Below are positions 33,627 to 41,674 of a stretch of DNA of 64,000 nucleotides, in pieces (within the stretch, counting starts at the first letter, position 1; every line of letters starts with the position of its first letter). The stretch is from Streptomyces sp. SID3212 (GTDB taxonomy: Bacteria; Actinomycetota; Actinomycetes; Streptomycetales; Streptomycetaceae), in assembly GCF_009865405.1 (NCBI RefSeq), contig NZ_WWJY01000246.1, positions 1-64,000 on the forward strand, in the 5' to 3' direction. The position numbers were made by a program, and so were the translations under genes. The notes under the pieces were generated by a model. That model did not search any database, was not told the origin of the DNA, and worked only from the letters and a program-made list of their open reading frames with translations.

Positions 33627-34346
33627 TCAGGCTCTCGCGCCGGCCAGCGGGCCGGGTTGGCGGTCGCTGAGGGTGGCGCGGACCAGGGCGCGGCCTCGCG
33701 TAGCGGTACGGGCGCGCTCGTCGACGGCGTCCGGCGGTGCGGTGTCCGCGCCTGCGCAGGTTCGGCAGGTGCCCTCGTGCTGCGTCGGGCGCGCACATGC
33801 CGAGCACTCGTACTGGCGGGGCCGCGGCGATGCGACGGCCGGTTCGACAGCCGGGGGCAGCTTGCGGGTCAGGCGGTCGCGCAGGAAGGCCGACGCGCTG
33901 TGGACGCGTTCGGGCAGGCCGCCCAGCAGTGCGAACGAGAGGTCGCGGGAGCCGAGGCCGCGCTCCAGCCAGAGTGCTACGAGAGGTGCGAGCGTCATCG
34001 CCTCTGCCGCGCCGAGGCGTAGGCGGGGCTCCGCCGAGGTCACCCTGTGGAGCACCGCTGCCGCCTCGGCGAGTGCCGGGCTCGGGGGTGCGGGCGGAGT
34101 CTCCCGCCGCCCGCCCGGGGCCACCCGCTGGGCGGGGAGGGTGGGTTCTTTCCTACGGTCCTTTACGGGGTGGGCGCCACGGTCATCGGCGGCCAATCGA
34201 CCGGGGCCTGGGAATACGGCACCCGGCGCCACCTGGGCGGCGGACGCGTATGCGGTGTGCGGGGTGTCGTACACGTGGGCCTGGCTGACGAAGGTGCCGT
34301 CCGGCTGACGTACGGGGTTGGAGGCGCAGTTCATACGGCCCGGCAC
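33627..34346 (-). pseudogene. C-terminal remnant of a plasmid-type helix-turn-helix protein
   Basis: The frame from about 34320 leftward reads PVRQPDGTFVSQAHVYDTP, then a Pro-rich linker, a helical domain (LAPLVALWLERGLGSRDLSF) and a C-terminal zinc-ribbon-like CSACARPTQHEGTCRTC. This matches the C-terminal two thirds of helix-turn-helix proteins on actinomycete integrative elements, but the N-terminal wHTH is missing. The first residues (MPGRMNCAS) are only antisense of the adjoining integrase fragment. Both fragments are cut at the same place, so a deletion joined them head to head. A short protein could still be made. Confidence 0.6.
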
Positions 34347-35217
34347 TCTCCGCGTCGAGTGGCAGCTCTACGAGCTGGACGGGGGCGAGTTCCACCGGTG
34401 CCCGCCCAAGGACGACTCCTACCGGACCATCGACACCCCGGACTTCCTGTCCGGGCTGCTCTCCCGGCACGTCGCCGCCAAGCGGCCCGAGCCGTGCGCC
34501 TGCCACGGGCTCCGGTACGCCTTCAACGGCTACAGCGCCGCCAACGGCGCAGCTCGTCGGCCGGGTGCGAAGGTCGTCGATGTGGCCCGCAAGGCCGGGG
34601 TCTCCGCCGGGACCGTCTCCAACGTCCTCAACCGGCCCGATAGCGTTTCGGAGGACAGGCGGCTCAGGGTGGAGGCCGCCATCGCCGAGCTGGGGTACAT
34701 CCGCAACGCTAGCTCGGGGGAACTCGCGCCCCACTGGCGCCGCAGTGGCTTCGCCTCGTGGCTCTTCCATCCGGCCACCACCGGCTCCTACCCGACCCGC
34801 GCCCCCTACGACGCCCACCCCGTCCCCCTGCTCGCCGAGCCCTGGCCCGGCATCCCGGCTCGGGGTAGGGGCGCAGCCCAGCGCGCCCAGGTCTGCTGGG
34901 TGCCGATCGCGCCCGGCCTGACGCCCCACGGCCTCCGGCACACCCACCGGACGATCATGGAGGAGGCCGGCACCCCGCCCAAGCTCATGGACGAGCGCCT
35001 CGGCCATGAGGACGGCTCCGTCCAGGCCCGCTACTCCCACGTCACCCCGCGCATGCGCGCTCGGCTCATGGACGCACTCACCGAGCAGTGGGAAGAGGCC
35101 CTGGAAGTACGTCGCACAATGAGCCCCGCCTCTCCAGTCGCGGCGCTCGACGCGCTCCTCAGAGCGAGGGAAAGACCAGGCCAGAGGGCGGAAGAAGAGA
35201 GGCCCCGATCAAGATCT

Positions 35218-35235
35218 TCTCCCAATTTTCTCCCA
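35218..35235 (+). repeat. Right arm-type repeat near att
   Basis: TCTCCCAATTTTCTCCCA matches the left copy at 6754-6771 in 17 of 18 bases and the same orientation. It lies 72 bases inside the right att core, within the 3' part of the integrase fragment. A likely recombinase or excisionase arm site. Confidence 0.55.
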
Positions 35236-35306
35236 AAGCCGCCCCGGAACGCCGTGAGGGGCGGTCTTCCGATTCGGAAGGCCGCCCCTCACCTGCGTGT
35301 TTCACC

Positions 35307-35349
35307 GTCGGGGTGGCGGGATTTGAACCCACGACCTCTTCGTCCCGAA
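35307..35349. repeat. Right attachment site inside tRNA-Pro
   Basis: The 43 bases identical to 6604-6646. They run from just outside the tRNA 3' end through the T arm and variable loop into the anticodon stem. Integration here restores a complete tRNA, which is why the gene next to the right end is intact. Confidence 0.92.
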
Positions 35350-35381
35350 CGAAGCGCGCTGCCAAGCTGCGCTACACCCCG
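35308..35381 (-). tRNA. tRNA-Pro (anticodon CGG)
   Basis: On the minus strand the acceptor stem pairs CGGGGTG with CACCCCG, the anticodon stem CTTCG with CGAAG encloses TTCGGGA (anticodon CGG, G37), and the T arm has GTGGG/TTCAAAT/CCCGC. The discriminator base is A at 35308 and CCA is not encoded. All four arms pair well, so it should be functional. It is the integration target of the island to its left. Confidence 0.97.
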
Positions 35382-35466
35382 ATGTCGTCCGTGTGGCGGC
35401 GACATCGATTACTTTAGCCCACCGCTGGCCTAGGACGAAATCCGGTTTTGGGGAGGCGGGGAGCTG

Positions 35467-36393
35467 TCAGGGGTGGGGGGTCAGGGTGACCAGGGTGGCC
35501 TCCGGGGGGCAGGCGAAGCGGACCGGGGTGTAGCGGTTCGTGCCGCAGCCCGCTGATACGTGGAGGTACGAGGTGTGGCCGCCCGAGCGGTGGGTCGAGA
35601 GGCCCTTCACGCGGTCCGTGTCCAGGTCGCAGTTGGTGACCAGGGCGCCGTAGAAGGGGATGCACAGCTGGCCGCCGTGGGTGTGGCCCGCCAGGATCAG
35701 GGGGTAGCCGTCGGCCGTGAAGGCGTCCAGGCTGCGGAGGTACGGGGCGTGGACGACGCCGATCGAGAGGTCCGCGTCCGGGTCCGGGCCGCCGGCGACC
35801 TGTTCGTACCTGTCCCGCTTGATGTGGGGGTCGTCCAGGCCCGTGAACGCGATCTCGTAGCCGTCGATCTTGAGCCGGCCCCGGGTGTTGGTGAGGCCCT
35901 CCCAGCCCGCCGCGTCGAAGGCGTCCCGCATCGGCTCCCACGGGTTGCGCACCGCGGCCGGAGCCGGGGCGTTGCCGTTGAGGCCGTGGCGGCCCTGGGC
36001 CTTCTCGAAGAGGTAGCGGGCCGGGTTGCGGAGCTTCGGGCCGTAGTAGTCGTTCGAGCCGAAGACGTAGACGCCGGGGAACTCCATCAGCGGGCCCAGC
36101 GCGTCCAGCAGCTCCGGTACGCCCTCCGGGTCCGACAGGTTGTCGCCGGTGTTCACGACGAAGTCCGGGCGCAGGCCCGCGAGCGCCTGGAGCCAGTGCC
36201 GTTTCTTGCGCTGTCCGCTCACCATGTGGATGTCGGACACCTGGAGGAAGCGAAGATCACGCATGCCCCGCGGCAGTACCGGGACGGTGACCCTCCGCAA
36301 CCGGAACGAGCGGGTTTCGATACCTGCCGCGTAGGCGATTCCGGCCGCGCCGACTGCCGCGATTCCCAGGGGTACTCCGTAACGTGCGCGCAT
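35467..36393 (-). CDS. Metallophosphoesterase
   Basis: A 308-residue protein with an N-terminal membrane segment or uncleaved signal (VPLGIAAVGAAGIAYAAG) and a calcineurin-type core: VSDIHM, NTGDNLS, FGSNDYY, VVHAPY and AGHTHGGQL, which supply all dimetal ligands. It likely acts on the outer face of the membrane on a phosphoester, possibly lipid-linked or nucleotide; the substrate is unknown. ATG 36393. It is divergent from the YqeY-like gene. This is conserved core chromosome just outside the island. Confidence 0.92.
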   Translation of the reverse strand: MRARYGVPLGIAAVGAAGIAYAAGIETRSFRLRRVTVPVLPRGMRDLRFLQVSDIHMVSGQRKKRHWLQALAGLRPDFVVNTGDNLSDPEGVPELLDALGPLMEFPGVYVFGSNDYYGPKLRNPARYLFEKAQGRHGLNGNAPAPAAVRNPWEPMRDAFDAAGWEGLTNTRGRLKIDGYEIAFTGLDDPHIKRDRYEQVAGGPDPDADLSIGVVHAPYLRSLDAFTADGYPLILAGHTHGGQLCIPFYGALVTNCDLDTDRVKGLSTHRSGGHTSYLHVSAGCGTNRYTPVRFACPPEATLVTLTPHP

Positions 36394-36518
36394 GGTCCCA
36401 TCGTCTCAGACGTTGTATTGGTGTTTGTACGACCCGGGGAGGAGACCCGGGGAGGAGGCGGGGAGGAGGCCCGTAATCCCCGGGCGGGTTTCGTGGCGTA
36501 CCTGTCACACTTGTACCC

Positions 36519-36986
36519 ATGACCAGCCTCAAGTCCAAGCTCAAGGAAGACCTCACCGCCTCCATCCGGGCCCGTGACGAGCTGCGCTCCGCCACGCTCC
36601 GGCTGACCCTCACCGCCATCACCAAGGAGGAGGTCTCGGGTACGACCGCCCGCGAGCTCTCCGACGACGAGGTGCAGAAGGTGATCGCCAGGGAGGCGAA
36701 GAAGCGCCGTGAGGCCGCCGAGGCGTTCACGCAGGGCGGGCGTACGGAGCAGGCCGAGCGGGAGAAGGCGGAGGGCGTGCTCCTCGACGCGTACCTGCCC
36801 CAGCAGCTGTCCGACGACGAGCTCGGCGGGATCGTCGCCCAGGCCGTCGGCGAGGCCCGTGCGGCGGGTGCCGAGGGGCCGCGCGCGATGGGGGCCGTCA
36901 TGAAGATCGTGAACCCGAAGGTCGCCGGCCGCGCCGAGGGCGGCCGGGTCGCCGCCCTGGTCAAGCAGCACCTCGCCGCCGGCTGA
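36519..36986 (+). CDS. GatB/YqeY domain protein
   Basis: A 155-residue protein of the YqeY family, related to the tail domain of GatB, with the typical opening LKSKLKEDLTASIRARDELR and the conserved LDAYLPQQLSDDEL. Its biochemical role is unclear; it may bind tRNA-like structures. ATG 36519. It is the only gene on its transcript here, ending in front of a convergent terminator shared with the penicillin-binding protein gene. Confidence 0.93.
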   Translation: MTSLKSKLKEDLTASIRARDELRSATLRLTLTAITKEEVSGTTARELSDDEVQKVIAREAKKRREAAEAFTQGGRTEQAEREKAEGVLLDAYLPQQLSDDELGGIVAQAVGEARAAGAEGPRAMGAVMKIVNPKVAGRAEGGRVAALVKQHLAAG

Positions 36987-37029
36987 GGCGAGTCGTACAA
37001 GCGAGCGTGGGGGTGACCCTCGTACGCAG

Positions 37030-37078
37030 CAGGGCGCCCGGACCGTTGACGTCGTACGTCACCGGACCGGGCGCCCTG
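37030..37078. terminator. Bidirectional terminator between YqeY gene and PBP gene
   Basis: Arms CAGGGCGCCCGG (37030-37041) and CCGGGCGCCCTG (37067-37078) pair perfectly; the intervening GACGTCGTACGTC can fold again. It lies between convergent genes and can serve both. Confidence 0.8.
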
Positions 37079-37100
37079 TCGTATCAACCGCGGGAAGCCC

Positions 37101-39395
37101 TTACGGGCCGTTCCCCCCGCCGTCCTGGCCGTTCCCTTCCCCGCCGTTCCCGTTCCCGCCGCTCAGCAGCCCCGGCCGCACCGAGAAGTCCGGGAAGGGG
37201 TTGTCGCCACCGCGCCCGCCGTTCCCGCCGTCTCCGCCGTTGCCACCGTTGTCGCCGTTCCCCCCGTTGTCACCGTTCCCGCCGTCCGTCTGGCCCGCCG
37301 TGTCACCGGGCTTCGCGTCGCCCGCCGGCTTCTCCTTCGGCGGATCCGGGATGTCGACCTCGGTGAACGGGGGAGCCTCGTGCCCGGCCAGCGCGCCGGT
37401 CATGGCGTCCTTCCAGATCGGCCCCGGCACCTGGCCACCGAAGACCTTCGCCTGGTACGCCCCGCCGATGGTGATGTCCACCATCTTCCGCTTGTGCTGC
37501 GGGTCACCGACCCACACCGCACCCGACATGTTCGGCGTGTAGCCCACGAACCAGGCCGCGTAGCGGAAGTCCGTCGTACCGGTCTTGCCCGCGCTCGGAC
37601 GCTGCGGCCCGAGGCCCGCCTCCGTACCGGTACCGTCCTCCACCACGCCCTTGAGCAGTGTGTTTATGGTGTCGGCGGTCTTCTCGGACATCGCCCGGTT
37701 GCACGTGGACTTCGGCACGGGCAGCTGCTTCTTGCCGGGCCCGGTGATCGACTCGATCGCGATCGGCGTGCAGTACATGCCGCGGCTGGCGAACGTCGCG
37801 TACGCCGACGCCATGGTCAGCGGCGACATCTCCTGCGTGCCCAGGGTGATCGAGGGCACCTGCTGGATCCGGTTGCCGTCGGCCCGCTTGACGCCCATCT
37901 TGGTGGCCATGTCCGTCACCGGGCACACGCCGATCTTGCTGATCAGCTCCACGTAGTAGGTGTTGACCGACTTGGCGGTCGCTTCCTTCATCCCGTACGG
38001 GCCGTGCTCCGACTCGTTCTCGTTCTCGACCGGGACGTCCTTGTCGCTCCACAGGCCGTCGCAGGTCTGGACCGGGGTCGGGTACGTCATCTGGTACGGC
38101 GACGGGAACTGCTGCGTCGCCGGAATGCCCTGCTCCAGCGCCGCCGCCGCGACGATCGGCTTGAACGTCGACCCCGGCTGGTAACCGGCGCCGCCACCCA
38201 TGTTCTGGTTCACGGACAGGTTGATCTGCGTCTCGTTCTTCCCGAAGCCGTACGGCCTCGACTGGCCCATGGCCAGGATCTTGCCGCTGCCCGGCTCGAC
38301 GATCGACAGGGCCGTCGCGACCGGGTCGCTCTTGTAGACGTGGTCCTTGATCGACGCCTGCGCCGACTTCTGCGCCTGCGGGTCCAGCGTCGTACGGATC
38401 GTCAGGCCGCCCTGGTTCCAGACCTTGGCCCGCTCCTCGCGCGTCTTGCCGAAGACCGGGTCGGTGAGGAAGACCTCGCGGACGTAGTCGCAGAAGAAGC
38501 CCGCGCCGTCGACGGCGGTGATGCAGCCGTTCTTGGGCTTGCTGACCTTGAGCTTGATCGGCTCGGCGCCGGCCTTGTCCGCCTCCGCCTGCGAGACGGC
38601 GCCGACGTCGGCCATCCGCTGGAGAACGGTGTTACGGCGTTTCTGCGCCTCCGCCGGGTCGTTGACCGGGTCGTAGCGCGTCGGCGACTGGACGATGCCC
38701 GCCAGCATCGCGGCCTGGCCGAGGGTCAGGTTCTTCGCCGACGTGGAGAAGTACCGCTGCGACGCGGCCTCGACGCCGTACGCCTGCTGACCGAAGAAGG
38801 TGATGTTCAGATAGTTCTCAAGGATCTTCTTCTTGCCCAGCTCCTCCTCGACCTGGATCGCGTACTTCAGCTCCTGGATCTTGCGGCCCAGCGTCTGCTG
38901 CGTGGCCTGCTTGAACTTCGTCGCGTCGTCGCCGGCCTCCTCGACGAACACGTTCTTCACGTACTGCTGCGTCAGCGTCGAGGCGCCCTCGGACACCCCG
39001 CCCGACTGCGCGTTGCGATTGGCCGCGCGGAGCACGCCCTTGAGGTCGATCGCCCCGTGCTCGTAGAAGCGCGAGTCCTCGATCGCGACGATCGCCTTCT
39101 GCATGAAGGGGGAGATGTCCTTGAGCGGCACGACCGTGCGGTCACGCGAGTAGACCGTGGCGATCTGACCGCCCTTGGCGTCCAGGATCTCGGTGCGCTG
39201 GCTCAGCGGCGGCGTCTTGAGATTGGCGGGGATCTCGTCGAATCCCTCGACGGTTCCCTTCGCGGCGAGTCCCAGCGCGCCGAACGCCGGCAAGGCGATT
39301 CCCGCCAGCACCGCTCCCGCGAGCACACTGACACCGAGGAATTTGGCGGCCTGCTGGGTCCCGGTCAGACCCCCGCCCGAGCGCTTTTTTGGCAT
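37101..39395 (-). CDS. Class A penicillin-binding protein (transglycosylase/transpeptidase)
   Basis: A 764-residue bifunctional PBP. It has an N-terminal membrane anchor (FLGVSVLAGAVLAGIALPAF), a GT51 glycosyltransferase domain with IEDSRFYEHGAIDLKG and TLTQQYVKN, and a transpeptidase domain with GSTFKP (SxxK), SVNTYY (SxN) and GKTGTTD (KTG). The C-terminal 70 residues are a Gly/Asn/Asp repeat tail. It polymerises and cross-links peptidoglycan outside the membrane. It is divergent from wblA over nearly 400 bp, an arrangement I recall as conserved in Streptomyces. Confidence 0.95.
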   Translation of the reverse strand: MPKKRSGGGLTGTQQAAKFLGVSVLAGAVLAGIALPAFGALGLAAKGTVEGFDEIPANLKTPPLSQRTEILDAKGGQIATVYSRDRTVVPLKDISPFMQKAIVAIEDSRFYEHGAIDLKGVLRAANRNAQSGGVSEGASTLTQQYVKNVFVEEAGDDATKFKQATQQTLGRKIQELKYAIQVEEELGKKKILENYLNITFFGQQAYGVEAASQRYFSTSAKNLTLGQAAMLAGIVQSPTRYDPVNDPAEAQKRRNTVLQRMADVGAVSQAEADKAGAEPIKLKVSKPKNGCITAVDGAGFFCDYVREVFLTDPVFGKTREERAKVWNQGGLTIRTTLDPQAQKSAQASIKDHVYKSDPVATALSIVEPGSGKILAMGQSRPYGFGKNETQINLSVNQNMGGGAGYQPGSTFKPIVAAAALEQGIPATQQFPSPYQMTYPTPVQTCDGLWSDKDVPVENENESEHGPYGMKEATAKSVNTYYVELISKIGVCPVTDMATKMGVKRADGNRIQQVPSITLGTQEMSPLTMASAYATFASRGMYCTPIAIESITGPGKKQLPVPKSTCNRAMSEKTADTINTLLKGVVEDGTGTEAGLGPQRPSAGKTGTTDFRYAAWFVGYTPNMSGAVWVGDPQHKRKMVDITIGGAYQAKVFGGQVPGPIWKDAMTGALAGHEAPPFTEVDIPDPPKEKPAGDAKPGDTAGQTDGGNGDNGGNGDNGGNGGDGGNGGRGGDNPFPDFSVRPGLLSGGNGNGGEGNGQDGGGNGP

Positions 39396-39605
39396 GGGGG
39401 CAGCCTACGTTCTCATTCGCCGGACACGCGTCAAGGCTCTGGCCTAAGCTGTACCCAACTGTCACAGCAGTGGGGTTGCGCATCAAGCCCTCGATGTGAA
39501 CTTCCCGTGAACCCGAAACGCGGGGAGCCACGCCTGTATTGACTGCTTCTGCCCCTGAACGTCCGTTGTGACTCACCCTTCTTGCCCCACTTTGCCGGGT
39601 TCATG

Positions 39606-39644
39606 AGTGATGTCCATCGCTCACTCCCCTGGGTGATCTGTCAC
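39606..39644. promoter_or_regulatory. Possible BldD-type operator upstream of wblA
   Basis: AGTGA (39606-39610), ten bases, TCACT (39621-39625) is an exact inverted pair fitting the BldD consensus AGTGA-N-TCACC. A second pair, GTGA (39633-39636) and TCAC (39641-39644), follows. The site lies 150-190 bp upstream of the wblA start in the shared promoter region. Direct BldD control of wblA is recalled from the literature, not proved here. Confidence 0.45.
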
Positions 39645-39791
39645 GCACGCATAGTCCGTTCGGACCATTCAAGATTGGGCCCGAAGGGGGTGTTGCGCTG
39701 TGCCCGCCTTCCGTAACGTCCTCAACTGGCAGCGGTGAATATGCCGCTACCGCCGTGGGGGAGCCTCGATTCGGGAGAGGACGGCGCCGGA

Positions 39792-40136
39792 ATGGGCTGG
39801 GTAACCGACTGGAGTGCGCAGGCAGCATGCCGCACTACCGATCCGGATGAATTGTTCGTGCAGGGTGCAGCGCAGAACAGGGCCAAGGCGGTGTGCACCG
39901 GATGCCCGGTGCGGACCGAGTGCCTGGCTGACGCGCTGGACAACCGCGTCGAATTCGGCGTGTGGGGCGGGATGACCGAGCGGGAGCGCCGCGCACTGCT
40001 GCGCAGGCGTCCCACCGTCACGTCGTGGCGAAGATTGCTCGAAACCGCGCGTACGGAGTACGAGCGCAGCGCGGGCCTCCTGCCCGTGGGCTTGGAGGAC
40101 GACGAGACGTACGAGACGTACGCGGCCGCGGGCTAG
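39792..40136 (+). CDS. wblA: WhiB-like iron-sulphur regulator WblA
   Basis: A 114-residue WhiB-family protein. The four cluster-binding cysteines are C13, C35, C38 and C44 (CX21CX2CX5C), followed by GVWGG and the basic RRALLRRRP tail, all family hallmarks. The sequence agrees with Streptomyces WblA as I remember it, a pleiotropic regulator needed for aerial mycelium maturation and a repressor of antibiotic production. ATG 39792 (MGWVTDWSAQ) follows a GGGAGAGG stretch and matches the usual start; ATG 39741 is an in-frame alternative. Divergent from the PBP gene, with the ArsA-like genes convergent downstream. Confidence 0.93.
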   Translation: MGWVTDWSAQAACRTTDPDELFVQGAAQNRAKAVCTGCPVRTECLADALDNRVEFGVWGGMTERERRALLRRRPTVTSWRRLLETARTEYERSAGLLPVGLEDDETYETYAAAG

Positions 40137-40297
40137 CCGCGGACGGTACGACCAACCCGCGGGCCAGGTACCCAGGCAGAAGAGGTACGCCCCGCGGGCC
40201 GGCACCGCACGGTCCTGGTGTGCGCCTGCACGTGCGCGGCCGTACGGCTCGGTAGTGGCGGCTCGATCAGCCGCGCCGCCGAGCGCGTCCTCGCAGG

Positions 40298-41674
40298 TCA
40301 GGTCGTACTACGACCGGCCGCGAGGTGATCACCGATGGCCCTGAGCCCGGCGAGGTCATGAACGTCGCCGGGCAGGGCGGCCACCTCGGCCACCGCGACT
40401 TCCGGATGCAGAGCGGTGAAGCGGTCGCGCGTACGCCGTTCGCGCGCGAGCACCTGCATCCGTTCCGCGTGCAGACGCAGCAAACCAGCGGTCAGCTGTT
40501 CCACAGTTGTGACACTTGTGACAGAAGGTGTGACGGAATCCGCCTCTGGGGCGGGCGCAGTTGTGGACGAGTCGGACGCGGGGGACTCGGGCTCGGGCAC
40601 CGCCTCGGAGGCTCGGGGAGAAGAGCCCGCCGCGGCTTCGGCGCCACGAGAAGGAGCATTCCCGGGCTCCTGATCCACAATGCCGCCCTCTTCAAGATTT
40701 TCCGCGGCGGCCAGGGCCCGCTCGGCCGAGAGCCGCGCCGCGCCGCTGCCATGGACCCGGTTGAGTACGAGACCCGCCAGCGGCATCTCCTCGGCGGCCA
40801 GCCTCTGGACGAAGTACGCCGCCTCGCGCAGCGCGTCCCGCTCCGGCGCCGCGACCACCAGGAAGGCCGTGCCGGGCGCCTGGAGGAGCCGGTACGTCGC
40901 CTCCGCCCGGGTGCGCAGCCCGCCGAACATCGAGTCCATCGCGGTGACGAACATCTGTACGTCACCGAGGAACTGGCCGCCCAGCACCTTCCCGATCGTG
41001 CCGGTCATCATCGACATGCCGACGTTCAGGAACTTCATCCCGGCCCGGCCGCCGACCTTGGCCGGCGCCATCAGCAACCGGATGAACTTCCCGTCCAGGA
41101 AGGACCCGAGCCGCTTCGGCGCGTCCAGGAAGTCCAGCGCGGAGCGCGAGGGCGGGGTGTCGACGACGATCAGGTCCCAGGAGTCACGCGCCCGCAACTG
41201 CCCCAGCTTCTCCATCGCCATGTACTCCTGCGTGCCCGCGAATCCGGCCGACAGGGACTGGTAGAAGGGGTTGTCCAGGATGGCGCGCGCCCGGTCGCGG
41301 TCCGCGTGCGCCTCGACGATCTCGTCGAACGTCCGCTTCATGTCGAGCATCATGGCGTGCAGTTCGCCGGGACCCTCGACGCCCTTCACCTGGCGCGGGG
41401 TGTTGTCGAGCGAGTCGATGCCCATGGACTGGGCCAGCCGGCGGGCCGGGTCGATCGTGAGCACGACCACCTTCCGGCCGCGCTCCGCCGCCCGTACGCC
41501 GAGGGCCGCGGCGGTGGTCGTCTTGCCGACCCCGCCGGAGCCGCAGCACACGATGATGCGGGTGTCCGGGTCGTCCAGCAGGGGATCGATCTCCAGGGGG
41601 GCGGCCGCCGCGTCGAGCGCGGAGGTGCGGGCGGAGGTCGCCGACGACCGGGGGGTGGGCTGGGTCCGGGTCAT
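40298..41674 (-). CDS. ArsA-family ATPase, longer copy
   Basis: A 458-residue ArsA/GET3-like ATPase with a P-loop of the deviant type, CGSGGVGKTTTAAALG near residue 43, and a switch region VVDTPPSRSALDF. About residues 325-380 form a low-complexity Ser/Pro/Glu linker absent from minimal homologues. The second gene of a tightly coupled pair: its start overlaps the stop of the other ATPase as ATGA. In Streptomyces such pairs are conserved next to wblA. They resemble arsenite-pump or tail-anchor-targeting ATPases, but there is no arsenite transporter here, so the role is unknown. Confidence 0.9.
   Translation of the reverse strand: MTRTQPTPRSSATSARTSALDAAAAPLEIDPLLDDPDTRIIVCCGSGGVGKTTTAAALGVRAAERGRKVVVLTIDPARRLAQSMGIDSLDNTPRQVKGVEGPGELHAMMLDMKRTFDEIVEAHADRDRARAILDNPFYQSLSAGFAGTQEYMAMEKLGQLRARDSWDLIVVDTPPSRSALDFLDAPKRLGSFLDGKFIRLLMAPAKVGGRAGMKFLNVGMSMMTGTIGKVLGGQFLGDVQMFVTAMDSMFGGLRTRAEATYRLLQAPGTAFLVVAAPERDALREAAYFVQRLAAEEMPLAGLVLNRVHGSGAARLSAERALAAAENLEEGGIVDQEPGNAPSRGAEAAAGSSPRASEAVPEPESPASDSSTTAPAPEADSVTPSVTSVTTVEQLTAGLLRLHAERMQVLARERRTRDRFTALHPEVAVAEVAALPGDVHDLAGLRAIGDHLAAGRSTT

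Larger units (their letters stand above)
6604..35349. mobile_element. Integrated genomic island of about 28.7 kb in tRNA-Pro
   Basis: Bounded by 43-bp direct repeats, one of which is the 3' end of the functional tRNA-Pro. Content is typical of a conjugative or mobilisable actinomycete element: an integrase next to the tRNA, an HTH protein, a DUF2637 membrane protein, a MobC-like protein and a relaxase at the right end, with type I restriction-modification and a biosynthetic-looking block as cargo. The integrase lacks its N-terminus and the relaxase has a stop codon, so the element is probably stranded unless helped in trans. I see no FtsK-like transfer ATPase and no replication initiator in the right part, where deletion seems to have occurred. 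Confidence 0.88.
34318..35433 (+). pseudogene. Tyrosine integrase lacking its N-terminus, with internal LacI-like HTH insertion
   Basis: Starts abruptly with RPGTLRVEWQLYELDGG. Then comes an inserted LacI-type HTH block (VVDVARKAGVSAGTVSNVLN), and the catalytic part with LTPHGLRHTHRTIMEEAG (HxxR-type box), ERLGHEDGSV and the nucleophile tyrosine in QARYSHVTPRMR. This layout occurs in integrases of actinomycete integrative elements. The arm- and core-binding N-terminal domains, about the first 150-200 residues, are absent. The open frame runs on across the tRNA to 35433, and the last 40 codons are antisense to tRNA-Pro. Probably non-functional. Confidence 0.82.

Noticed and set aside
37380-39542. 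A 720-codon plus-strand frame
   Set aside because: Antisense to the class A PBP; Arg/Leu/His-rich with no recognisable domain.
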